A DNA stretch of 12,374 bases from an uncultured Gemmatimonadota bacterium. GTDB lineage: Bacteria > Gemmatimonadota > Gemmatimonadetes > Gemmatimonadales > Gemmatimonadaceae. The notes beneath the pieces were generated by a model, which worked only from the letters and a program-made list of their open reading frames with translations, made no database searches and was not told the DNA's origin. Position numbers and translations under genes: made by a program. Shown in pieces: positions 1 to 6,888 of this stretch (within the stretch, counting starts at the first letter, position 1; each line of letters begins with the position of its first letter). The stretch is from contig CAITQY010000368.1 in assembly GCA_903894655.1 (NCBI GenBank), positions 1 to 12,374 of the forward strand, given 5' to 3'.

Positions 1-1002
1 CCATATAACCGTCATCAGTTTGCTGAGGTTGCTCAACCCCTCGCCTTAAGTCAGGCAAGCGTGCTGACAGCAAACCAACAAATCATTGTTGACCTAGCTA
101 AAAAAGCCTTTGATGACGATTCATTTGCTTTGGGGATGATGCTGGTCGACCGCGGCCAAATCTTGTTTGAGCAATTCAAAAAAGGCACCAACCACAAGAC
201 AAAGTTTTTTTCGTACTCGATGGCAAAAAGCTTAACCGCCATGACCGTGGGGCAAGCGCTTTGCACAGGTCAACTCAAATCGCTTGATGACCGCGCAGGC
301 ATCTATGCAAAAACCATCGAACAAACTGTTTTTGGCCAAGCTACCTTACGCCAACTACTAACCATGAGTAGCGGCGCGCGCGCCCCAGACGAAGCCGGCG
401 GATCGCTCTTTGGCGAATGGAATGACATCACCACAAGTCGCATTTCGATTGATGACCTCTTAAAAAAATACGGCAACGAAAAAGCCAATGCCAATGTTTT
501 CTCTTACAACAACAGCGACACCAATGCCTTGATGCTGTCAGTCAACGGTGCTGGCAATTTTGCAAAAATATTTGAACAAAAAGTTTGGCAACCTAGCCAG
601 CCAGAACAATCCGCAACCTGGCTCACCGATAAGCAAGGGCAGCTATATGCCGCTGCAGGCTTTGGCGCAGTCTTGCGTGACTGGGCGCGCCTCGCGATGC
701 GCTCGATTGCGTTGCTTAAAGGCGCTGACGGCCCTTGTATGGCCGAGTTTATGCAACAAGCCACGGCGCGCCAAACCTCAGATACCGTCAAGCCGCGTTT
801 TTGGGATTACGGCTATCAAACCTGGGTCAGTCATAAATGGGGTGTACCCGTGTATGCCTGGCAAGGTGCGTATGGGCAGTCAGTGATCATTGATCCGACT
901 CACGAGCGCATCCTGATTATGTTCAGGTACAAGGCTCAAGAAGCAAGTTATCGGGCCGTCGGCGGGTTGTTTAGTCGTTGGACACGCATGCCGGCACAAT
1001 AG
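1..1002 (+). CDS. Serine hydrolase, beta-lactamase (class C / esterase family VIII) fold, 5' end outside window
   Basis: The protein belongs to the penicillin-binding/beta-lactamase superfamily of serine hydrolases, which includes esterases and amide hydrolases. Counting from the GTG at 61, the SxxK box is S53-M-A-K56, giving the nucleophile and general-base lysine. The YxN box is Y149-N-N151. The third box reads W267-Q-G269 followed by AYGQ, rather than KTG or HTG. That pattern resembles esterase-type members, so an esterase or amidase is likelier than a true beta-lactamase. The frame is open back to base 1 with plausible coding upstream of the GTG (20 codons, reading PYNRHQFAEV at the start), so the true start is probably outside the window. 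No signal peptide is visible in the part seen. The substrate is unknown. It lies 76 nt upstream of an acyl-CoA ligase on the same strand; a T-run at 1010-1016 follows its stop, without a clear hairpin. Confidence 0.85.
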   Translation, partial: PYNRHQFAEVAQPLALSQASVLTANQQIIVDLAKKAFDDDSFALGMMLVDRGQILFEQFKKGTNHKTKFFSYSMAKSLTAMTVGQALCTGQLKSLDDRAGIYAKTIEQTVFGQATLRQLLTMSSGARAPDEAGGSLFGEWNDITTSRISIDDLLKKYGNEKANANVFSYNNSDTNALMLSVNGAGNFAKIFEQKVWQPSQPEQSATWLTDKQGQLYAAAGFGAVLRDWARLAMRSIALLKGADGPCMAEFMQQATARQTSDTVKPRFWDYGYQTWVSHKWGVPVYAWQGAYGQSVIIDPTHERILIMFRYKAQEASYRAVGGLFSRWTRMPAQ

Positions 1003-1078
1003 TCACGCGTTTTTTTGCGATATGATCATCTGAGGCGACAACCCTCTAATCTGAACTTTAAAAAAATTAAAAAGTCTG

Positions 1079-2602
1079 ATGAATATTGCGAAATCCTTTC
1101 TTTCACGCGCACTCAGTCATCCTGAGCTAAAGGCGCTGACTTGCGGCAAACAAACACTCACGTATGGCCAACTGGCACAACGTGTGCATGGTTTAGCCGG
1201 TGGCTTGCTGAACACCCTTCATCTTGCGCCCGGCGCGCGCGTGATCCTGTGCATGGAAAACCGCAACGCGTTTATCGAGGTGCTGTTTGCCACCTGGACC
1301 GCGGGGCTCTGCGCGGTGCCGGTCAACGCAAAACTGCATCCGCGCGAAGTGAAACCGATTGCGTTGGATTCTGGTGCAGCCGTGATTTTTACCAGCGCGT
1401 CTTTACATGCAGGGTTGGCTGAAGCACTTGCCGATTTGCCGGGTCAACGGCAAATCATTGTGGTGGATGATGACGCCTACGAAGGCTATGTGCGCTCGGC
1501 CCCTGTGCCGTGCGCCTCAATGTTGCCCGATGACCTTGCCTGGATTTTTTATACCAGTGGCACGACCGGCGTCCCAAAAGGCGCGATGCTGTCGCATCGC
1601 AACCTGATCACCATGAGCTTGCAATACGGTGCCGACGTCGATTGCGTGCGACCCGGTCAAACCATGTTGCATGTGGCACCGCTTTCGCATGGCGCTGGTC
1701 TCTATGCCCTGCCGCATTTATTTGGCGGTGGTCATCAAGTGATTGAAGAGAGCTTCAGCACCGATCTGGTCTTTGAAGCCTTGCAACAGTATCCAGACGT
1801 CACCTTGTTTGCTGCGCCCACGATGCTGTCGCGCATGATTCGCTCGGCTGGGGGCATCAAGAACCCCGCGGGCAATCTTCTCACTGTGTTTTACGGTGGT
1901 GGCCCGATGTATGTGAGCGACTTGGTGCAAACACTCGATTTACTTGGCCCGCGGTTAGTACAAATTTACGGACAAGGCGAAAGCCCTATGACCATGACCG
2001 CGCTGTCAAAAATGGATCACGAAGGGCCGCGCGATGACGACCACATGGCGCGCTTAGCGTCTTGCGGCACGGCGCGTACCGGCGTTGAAGTGCGTGTCGT
2101 CGGTGAAGACGGTAAAGAGTTGCCCCCGGGTGAACTAGGTGAAGTGGTGTCACGCAGTGACACCCGCATGCTGGGCTACTGGAATAACCCCAAAGCCACG
2201 GCGTCAGCCATCAAAGACGGCTGGCTCTGGACGGGTGACATCGGCACCATGGATGCAAAAGGTTATCTGACACTGCGCGATCGCTCAAAAGATATGATCA
2301 TTCGTGGTGGTTCAAATATTTATCCACGCGAAATCGAAGAGGTCTTGTTACGTCATCCTGCCTTAGCAGAAGTGTCAGTGGTGGGTCGCGAAGAGCCCGA
2401 CCTCGGCGAAGAGCCGGTTGCCTTTGTCGTGGTCAAGCCTGGCATGACGATCACGACTGACGAAATGGATACCTTGTGCTTGGACAACATGGCGCGCTTT
2501 AAGCGACCACGCGAATACTTTTTTAGTGACGATTTGCCAAAAAATAATTACGGAAAAATTCTTAAAACAGAGCTGCGTAAGCAACTCGCCAAAGGAAAAT
2601 AA
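1079..2602 (+). CDS. Class I acyl-CoA ligase (AMP-forming fatty-acid/aryl-CoA synthetase)
   Basis: This cytoplasmic enzyme of the ANL superfamily activates a carboxylic acid with ATP to an acyl-adenylate, then transfers the acyl group to CoA. All core motifs are present in its 507 residues. The phosphate-binding loop is Y158-TSGTTGVPKG168 and an A4-type motif is PLSHG at 201-205. YGGGP (272-276) and YGQGE (297-301) line the active site, and WTGD is at 384-387. The hinge is DRSKD at 401-405, followed by GGSNIYPREIEE. The catalytic lysine of the adenylation conformation is K493 in NYGKIL. Length is normal for short FadD-like ligases. No strong Shine-Dalgarno precedes the ATG, and the leader is A-rich; a TATGAT at 1021-1026 could be a -10 element. 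The next gene starts 2 nt after its stop and is a thiolase, so the pair probably handles the same acyl group. The acyl chain cannot be read from sequence. Confidence 0.92.
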   Translation: MNIAKSFLSRALSHPELKALTCGKQTLTYGQLAQRVHGLAGGLLNTLHLAPGARVILCMENRNAFIEVLFATWTAGLCAVPVNAKLHPREVKPIALDSGAAVIFTSASLHAGLAEALADLPGQRQIIVVDDDAYEGYVRSAPVPCASMLPDDLAWIFYTSGTTGVPKGAMLSHRNLITMSLQYGADVDCVRPGQTMLHVAPLSHGAGLYALPHLFGGGHQVIEESFSTDLVFEALQQYPDVTLFAAPTMLSRMIRSAGGIKNPAGNLLTVFYGGGPMYVSDLVQTLDLLGPRLVQIYGQGESPMTMTALSKMDHEGPRDDDHMARLASCGTARTGVEVRVVGEDGKELPPGELGEVVSRSDTRMLGYWNNPKATASAIKDGWLWTGDIGTMDAKGYLTLRDRSKDMIIRGGSNIYPREIEEVLLRHPALAEVSVVGREEPDLGEEPVAFVVVKPGMTITTDEMDTLCLDNMARFKRPREYFFSDDLPKNNYGKILKTELRKQLAKGK

Positions 2603-2604
2603 TC

Positions 2605-3069
2605 ATGCGTGACGTCTTTGTAGCGGGTATCGGCTCGACCACCTTCGGCAAACATATTGCCACGCCAATTGAATCGTTAGCCGTTGAGGCCGCCGCACGT
2701 GCCATTGTTGAATCGGGTATCGACCGCGAGCGCATCGGTGCCTTGTATCTAGGTAACTTCATTAGCGGCCCGCTCACTGGCAAAGAGGTCTTAGCGGGTA
2801 TCGTGGGCGAGCGTTTAGGCTTGGGCAACATCCCCTGCACCAAAGTCGAAGGCGCCTGCGCCTCGGGCGGCATCGCTTTCAGGCACGCCTGGATCGCGAT
2901 CGCGAGCGGCATGTGCGATGCCGTGATGGTGGTGGGCGTTGAAAAAATGACCCATGCTTCAACCGCTGAAGTGACCTCGGCCCTGAACTGCGCCATGGAC
3001 AACGAAAACGATGGGCCAAGCGGGCTGACGTTTCCAGGCCTCTTTGGCATGGCTGCTTCCGGAGCGTGA
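2605..3069 (+). CDS. Thiolase (acetyl-CoA acetyltransferase, SCP-x/PksG-like), N-terminal 150 residues only; truncated at junction
   Basis: Thiolases condense or cleave acyl-CoA thioesters. This one matches the N-terminal half of the family. It opens with VFVAGIGSTTFGK, and the nucleophilic cysteine is C85 in VEGACASGG. VVGVEKMTH follows (109-117), and family-like sequence runs through GPSGLTFPGLFGMAA (137-151). The frame then ends at once (SGA, stop 3067-3069). Thiolases are usually about 390 residues, so some 240 are missing, including the catalytic His region and the second active-site Cys. As it stands the product would be inactive. The sequence after about 3055 belongs to a different gene on the other strand, so the loss is a breakpoint rather than a point mutation. 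The start is fixed by AAAGGA at 2591-2596 and the 2-nt spacing from the ligase stop. The intact gene probably formed an operon with that ligase. Confidence 0.88.
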   Translation: MRDVFVAGIGSTTFGKHIATPIESLAVEAAARAIVESGIDRERIGALYLGNFISGPLTGKEVLAGIVGERLGLGNIPCTKVEGACASGGIAFRHAWIAIASGMCDAVMVVGVEKMTHASTAEVTSALNCAMDNENDGPSGLTFPGLFGMAASGA

Positions 3070-3640
3070 GGCCACCCAGGGCGCGCGATCCCCGAAGCAT
3101 GTACCGGGCCCGTTGCGCGAAGCGCGAGTCGCTCAGGGAATCCTTGCCCGCGGCATCCTCGAGCACGTCGGCCAGCCAGCGGTTCTCGAACCGATAGCGG
3201 TGCATCACGTCGGTGCCACCGAGCTTCTGGTTGATCTGCGCGATGTAGAAGATCTGGCGGTCGCGCAGCGGGCGCGCCGACGGCAGTTCGCCGTACGGCG
3301 CCGTGGCTATCACGTTCACGCCGGCGCCCAGACGGAATCCCGGCGTCACGCGATACGTCAGGGATCCGCGGGTGAGCAACTGCTGCGGGTTGCGACCCGC
3401 CTCGGTGCGACGCCATTGCACGTCGCCCAGGAAGGCCCATCGCGCCGTGATCGGCTGATCGATGAAGGTCGCCACCCACAGATGGTCCTGCCGCACGGTG
3501 CGCCACGGCGTCGTCGTCGCTGTCGGCGACTGCGCCGTCACGGGTGCTGGCAAAAAGATGCACAGCGCCGCGAAGAGTGCGGCGCGCGTGCCGGTACGGG
3601 CCCGCGAACGGGGCGGAGCAGGAGCGAGAAAGATCGGCAT
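2879..3640 (-). CDS. DUF2490-type outer-membrane beta-barrel protein, 3' end lost at junction
   Basis: Translation from the ATG at 3640 gives a basic N-terminus, a hydrophobic stretch (about residues 20-35) and an AxA-type cleavage site, PVTA|QS near residue 36, so the protein is exported. The mature part looks like DUF2490, a family predicted to form small outer-membrane barrels. Alternating strands are visible: HLWVATFID, WAFLGDVQWRR, LTYRVTPGFRLGAGV, then HRYRFENRWL (147-156) and RFAQRARYMLRG (173-184). Family-like sequence ends near residue 194 (about 3060). The remaining 59 codons down to the stop at 2879 are antisense of the thiolase and not genuine, so only 3062-3640 should be trusted and the last strands are missing. 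A longer start at 3715 is open but adds 25 residues before the signal peptide and is less likely. A CATACT six bases before the ATG could give a leaderless transcript. Function is unknown. Confidence 0.65.
   Translation of the reverse strand: MPIFLAPAPPRSRARTGTRAALFAALCIFLPAPVTAQSPTATTTPWRTVRQDHLWVATFIDQPITARWAFLGDVQWRRTEAGRNPQQLLTRGSLTYRVTPGFRLGAGVNVIATAPYGELPSARPLRDRQIFYIAQINQKLGGTDVMHRYRFENRWLADVLEDAAGKDSLSDSRFAQRARYMLRGSRALGGLTLRKQPCQRGLETSARLAHRFRCPWRSSGPRSLQRLKHGSFFQRPPPSRHRTCRSRSRSRRA
3050..3066. other. Breakpoint joining two unrelated sequences (probable assembly chimera)
   Basis: On + the thiolase frame stays family-like up to about 3055-3057. On - the DUF2490 frame stays family-like down to about 3062-3064 (GGLTLR), then becomes the antisense of the thiolase. 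Both genes are therefore cut at the same point, tail to tail. Base composition and codon style change here too. There is no recognisable insertion-sequence end, attachment site, tRNA or long repeat at the point. The exact base cannot be fixed without a parental sequence. Confidence 0.8.
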
Positions 3641-3745
3641 GCCGGAAGTATGGTGGGGTGCGCAGACACCGGCGATGTGGTCGCGATATCTTTCGGACAG
3701 CCCACACCGTTCCACGTGCGCCTACGGGCGCTTTCCGAGACGAGC

Positions 3746-4204
3746 ATGACCGACCAGAATGCCGAGTTCGCTGACGAGCTGCCGTCGTCGCATATCGAAG
3801 TGCCGGTGGCGACCGCGACCGACCTGCGGCGTCTCGATGCGGTGCGAAACGACCTGCTGCGGGTACACCGCGGGCTGCTGGAGGCCGAGCGGAACCGCTT
3901 CGAGAAGCAGCACGGCCGGATCGCCAACAACAGTGCCTTCCTGCAACTCGTCATCAACGATCCGTGGTTCGATTGGCTGCGTCCGATGGGCCAGATGGTG
4001 CTCATGATCGACGAGCGCACCTCGGACAAAAAGCAGCCGCTCGGCAGTGTTGAGGCCGCCACGCTCTTCGAGCAGTCGCTCGGCTTGCTCAAAGCCGACG
4101 CCGAGGGGGATGCCTTCCAGCGACTCTTCCTGCAGTCGATTCAGAGCTCACCGGAGCTGGCCGTGCTGGTGCGCCAAGTGGCTAAGGGGCTCGCGGGGGC
4201 CTAA
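3746..4204 (+). CDS. Conserved-looking 152-aa soluble protein of unknown function
   Basis: I do not recognise a named family. The product is 152 residues with no signal peptide or membrane segment, so it is probably cytoplasmic. It is rich in predicted helix. After a polar N-terminal tail (1-24), a charged helix covers about 25-57 (LRRLDAVRNDLLRVHRGLLEA), suitable for coiled-coil packing. A distinctive hydrophobic/aromatic motif follows, LQLVINDPWFDWLRP (66-80), then another helix through MVLMIDE, and two C-terminal helices (101-118 and 122-148). The frame is open far upstream to 3044, but that stretch is antisense to the DUF2490 gene and crosses the junction. The ATG at 3746 begins the family-like sequence and has GAGACGAG just before it. 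It is divergent from the DUF2490 gene, with a 105-nt gap that should hold promoters for both; no clear -35/-10 pair was seen there. Confidence 0.72.
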   Translation: MTDQNAEFADELPSSHIEVPVATATDLRRLDAVRNDLLRVHRGLLEAERNRFEKQHGRIANNSAFLQLVINDPWFDWLRPMGQMVLMIDERTSDKKQPLGSVEAATLFEQSLGLLKADAEGDAFQRLFLQSIQSSPELAVLVRQVAKGLAGA

Positions 4205-4298
4205 GGCCGGCGCGAGCGCTGGGTACAGCGTTCCGATTTCAGGGACGAATGGCGTCGGCGCTCTGGACCTCGCACGGTCTGGACTCCATCGTCCATAC

Positions 4299-5396
4299 AT
4301 GACATGCGCAGGGCACTGGAAAGTGTGGCTGGCGCTGGGCGCTGCGGCGTCGAGTGCCGCCTGTGTCGTCCCCTCGCGTCGGCTGGCGCACGCGGATGTG
4401 TCGCAGGCGCCGGCGCGCTCGTTCGTGGACCAGTTCGATACGCTCTGGACGCGATTCGACGAGGTCTACCCGTCGTTTGCTTACAAGCGGGTGGACTGGC
4501 GCGCCCAGCGTGCGGCCTATCGTGCGCGGGCGCAGGGGGCGCGCTCGCAGGACGAGTTGATCGCCGTGCTCGTCAACATGCTCACGCCATTGCATGATTT
4601 GCACGTCTGGCTCGTCGATCCGCGAGGGCAGGCGGTGCCCACCTATCGGCCATCGGTGCGCGCGAATTTCGAGCGCGGGCGTTGGGAGTCCGCGATGCGC
4701 GAGGCGGGCTATGTCGCCCACCACCGTGATTTTGGCGAGGGGACCGTTGGTGGTTACGCATATCTGTACATCGGCTCGTGGAAAGAGCCGGTGAATCAGG
4801 ACGCGCTCGACCTCGCCCTGTCGCGGGTGCGCGATGCCCCCGGCCTGATTATCGACGTGCGCACCAATGCCGGCGGGACCGACCAGACGGCACTCGCCTT
4901 CGCCGGTCGATTCACGACGCGTGCGTTCACGGCGTCGTACGTTGAAATTCGCATGGACTCGCTGGTGAGGAACATCGAGATGCCGCTGGCGCGCACGATC
5001 GGTCCGCGTGGGGGCTGGCAGTTCACCCGGCCGGTGGTGGTCCTGTCGGGGCGTGGCGGCTTCAGCGCCACGGAAAGTTTTGTGGCCGCCATGCGGACCT
5101 TGCCACAGGTCACCGTGGTCGGAGACACCACGGGCGGGGCCTCGGGGAATCCGGCCACCTTTGCCCTCGGCAACGGGTGGCGCTTCACCGTGCCGCGCTG
5201 GCTGGAGTTCGGTCCTGACAAGTTGCCGATTGAAGGCCACGGGGTCGCCCCGCATCTGGCCATGCGCTGGGATCCCGCCAGCTACGACAGCGCGCGGGAT
5301 CCGCTCATTGATGCGGCCGTAGGATTGCTGGGAGAGCGCAACGGCGCGTACCGGATCGCGCCGGGCTCGTCGCACGAGGCGCGCGCCGGGCGCTGA
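4299..5396 (+). CDS. S41 family peptidase, probable lipoprotein, no PDZ domain
   Basis: The product is a C-terminal-processing/tricorn-type serine protease of family S41, 365 residues. The N-terminus is a short hydrophobic segment (9-21) ending in SSAAC22, a permissive lipobox, so a membrane-anchored periplasmic lipoprotein is likely. A helical N-terminal domain (about 38-100) ends in LHDLH. H102 aligns with the His of the usual DGH motif in S41 Ser-His-Ser-Glu enzymes. The core follows: LIIDVRTNAGG (183-193), the nucleophile S256 in GFSATE with E259, then VVGDTTGGASGNP (273-284). The Lys of the bacterial Ser-Lys CtpA type is not evident, which favours the tricorn/IRBP-like subgroup. No PDZ domain lies between the helical domain and the protease core. 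The ATG at 4299 is chosen because it opens the signal sequence; the frame is open upstream, and no clear Shine-Dalgarno is seen. The substrate is unknown. Confidence 0.85.
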   Translation: MTCAGHWKVWLALGAAASSAACVVPSRRLAHADVSQAPARSFVDQFDTLWTRFDEVYPSFAYKRVDWRAQRAAYRARAQGARSQDELIAVLVNMLTPLHDLHVWLVDPRGQAVPTYRPSVRANFERGRWESAMREAGYVAHHRDFGEGTVGGYAYLYIGSWKEPVNQDALDLALSRVRDAPGLIIDVRTNAGGTDQTALAFAGRFTTRAFTASYVEIRMDSLVRNIEMPLARTIGPRGGWQFTRPVVVLSGRGGFSATESFVAAMRTLPQVTVVGDTTGGASGNPATFALGNGWRFTVPRWLEFGPDKLPIEGHGVAPHLAMRWDPASYDSARDPLIDAAVGLLGERNGAYRIAPGSSHEARAGR

Positions 5397-5484
5397 AGGA
5401 CGACCTCGCCCCTGTCGCGGGTGTGACATGGTCCCGAGTGGAGTGCAACGAGGACTGGTGGACGTGGCTAGATTGCCCCGTCGA

Positions 5485-5520
5485 TGCCGACTCGGTCGCT
5501 GCCGACTCGGTCGCTGCCGA
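5485..5520 (+). repeat. 15-bp tandem repeat, 2.4 copies
   Basis: The unit TGCCGACTCGGTCGC occurs at 5485-5499 and 5500-5514, followed by a partial copy TGCCGA at 5515-5520. It lies just upstream of the secreted-protein gene, between two in-frame ATG codons (5484 and 5538). Translated from 5484 it would read PTRSL twice. Because the unit is 15 bp, copy-number change would keep the frame. Confidence 0.85.
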
Positions 5521-5537
5521 TTCTCCAGCCTGCCGTC

Positions 5538-6440
5538 ATGATCCTCGCTGCTCGCCGATGGTGTGAAGCACTCGCCCTGACGTCCGCCTGGGCCGTGATT
5601 TCCGTGCTGTCGGCGCAATCGACGGGAGGCGCGGCAAGCGGTGCAATCGGTGGCGCGAAGCCGAAGACGGCCGCGCCGCCCAGTGCGCCCGCGCAGAAGC
5701 TGCCGGACTTCACGAAGGTGCCCACGACCTTCGAAGGCGTGTTTGCCGAACGCGAGTCGCGCGCGCTGGATGTGCTCGGTTATCTGCGTTGCCTCGAGGC
5801 CACGGTGAATGCGCTGCGTGCCGGCGCCCTTGGCGGCGTGGAACGTGGATGGTCGCTGACCTGCATCAAGCAGAAGGCCGAATGGCGCGGCATCTTCGGG
5901 GAGCTCATCGACACGCCCCCGGGCATGCGCGTGAAGGTGCAATTCGCGCTGCGCAATCCGGGCCCCACGCCCGAGACGCGCAGTGGTATGGTGGTGCGTG
6001 ATCCGGTCGATACCGTGCTGGCCAGCGGGACGGCGCGCGCCTTGCTGCGTGGACTGGCCGCCACCGCGCCGGGCAATGGACTCGGCCAGTTCGTTCCGGT
6101 CACGCTCGCCCAGAAGAACTTCACCGAAGTGTGGTTCGTACCGTCGGCCAACCGACCCGAGCGGGCCGTGGTTGGTGGCGATTCGCTGATTCAGATGTCG
6201 AGTGACGGCATGCGCGAGCTGGGACACGCGTCGAGCACGCCGAAAATGCGCGTCGTCTCCATCCCGGTGGGCGGCACGACGTACACGCTCGAAAGCAGTG
6301 AAGTCCGTATTCCTTTGCTCACGGAGTTGATGTTGGCGCATCTCGCGATCGATGTGTTGTCGGAAGTGCGGGTGCGGACCCGCGAGTACGATGCGATCCT
6401 CACCCGCTCGACCCGGAAGTGGACCTTCGTGGCACGATGA
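5538..6440 (+). CDS. Secreted protein of unknown function
   Basis: I do not recognise the family. From the ATG at 5538 the product is 300 residues. The signal peptide has Arg at 6-7, a hydrophobic core at about 10-25 and probable cleavage VLSA|QS near 26. A Gly/Ala/Pro-rich linker (28-55) follows, then an apparently globular mixed alpha/beta domain. Only two cysteines remain in the mature part, C84 and C109, which could form a disulphide in an oxidising compartment. The C-terminal half has beta-like stretches (FTEVWFVPS, MRVVSIPVGGTTYTLESSEVRI) and ends in a helix and strand. An upstream in-frame ATG at 5484 would add PTRSL repeats ahead of the signal peptide and is less likely. The stop overlaps the next start (ATGA, 6437-6440), so expression is probably coupled to the DUF1499 gene. 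That gene also appears exported, which hints at a shared envelope role. Confidence 0.75.
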   Translation: MILAARRWCEALALTSAWAVISVLSAQSTGGAASGAIGGAKPKTAAPPSAPAQKLPDFTKVPTTFEGVFAERESRALDVLGYLRCLEATVNALRAGALGGVERGWSLTCIKQKAEWRGIFGELIDTPPGMRVKVQFALRNPGPTPETRSGMVVRDPVDTVLASGTARALLRGLAATAPGNGLGQFVPVTLAQKNFTEVWFVPSANRPERAVVGGDSLIQMSSDGMRELGHASSTPKMRVVSIPVGGTTYTLESSEVRIPLLTELMLAHLAIDVLSEVRVRTREYDAILTRSTRKWTFVAR

Positions 6441-6874
6441 TCCGGACCGTCGTCATGGCCTCACTGCTGGCGCTGTACGGGCATCCGCTGCGACCGGTCG
6501 GCGCTGATAACCCGTTGCCGCCCTGTCCCGATTCGCCGAACTGCGTGTCCACCGAGGCCACGCGCGCGTCGCAGCGCGTACCCACCGTGCCGTTTACCGA
6601 CCCGCCCGCGGCGGCACTGACGCGCGCCAAAGCCGCGCTGCTGGCGGAGTCCCGTACGATGATCACGATGGAGCGCGAGGGATACCTGCACGCCGAGTGC
6701 AAGAGCTTCGTGTTCCGCTTTGTCGACGATGTCGACATCGTCGTCGATCCCGTCGCACACGTGTATCGCTTCCGCTCGGCCTCACGCGTCGGTCGCAGCG
6801 ACCTCGGCGTCAATCGCCAGCGCATCGCGCGGATCTCGGCGCGCCTCGCGCGGCCGACCACCACCTCGAACTAA
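6437..6874 (+). CDS. DUF1499 family protein, exported
   Basis: The product is 145 residues. The N-terminus is short and hydrophobic (MIRTVVMASLLALYG), consistent with a signal peptide or anchor, with possible cleavage after VGA at 23. The rest carries the DUF1499 signatures: CPDSPNCVSTEA (30-41), a central helix (58-72), HAECKSFVFRFVDDVDIVVD (85-104), and RSASRVGRSDLGVNRQR (113-129). Cysteines at 30, 36 and 88 are the only ones. The family is widespread in proteobacteria and plastid-bearing eukaryotes, and no biochemical role is firmly known. The ATG at 6437 overlaps the upstream stop by the ATGA arrangement and gives the best N-terminus; an in-frame ATG at 6419 lies inside the upstream gene. 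The next gene follows after 14 nt, so 5538-7374 probably forms one transcript. Confidence 0.88.
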   Translation: MIRTVVMASLLALYGHPLRPVGADNPLPPCPDSPNCVSTEATRASQRVPTVPFTDPPAAALTRAKAALLAESRTMITMEREGYLHAECKSFVFRFVDDVDIVVDPVAHVYRFRSASRVGRSDLGVNRQRIARISARLARPTTTSN

Positions 6875-6888
6875 CGGAGTCGCGCCCA

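Noticed and set aside
1003..1030. Intrinsic terminator after the serine hydrolase (T-run at 1010-1016)
   Set aside because: No stable hairpin precedes the T-run; only the short palindrome TGCCGGCA inside the gene end is present.
2562..3707. 381-codon minus-strand frame across the junction
   Set aside because: It overlaps the DUF2490 frame, lacks its signal peptide and barrel pattern, and is low-complexity Arg/Pro/Ala sequence.
3044..3745. In-frame N-terminal extension of the 152-aa protein
   Set aside because: It begins in the thiolase, crosses the junction and runs antisense to the DUF2490 gene; only the part from 3746 looks like a protein.
4239..6341. Very long open frame (700 codons) on the minus strand
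   Set aside because: It is antisense to the S41 gene and the secreted-protein gene, is extremely rich in Arg/His, and shows no domain; this is typical of GC-rich DNA opposite real genes.
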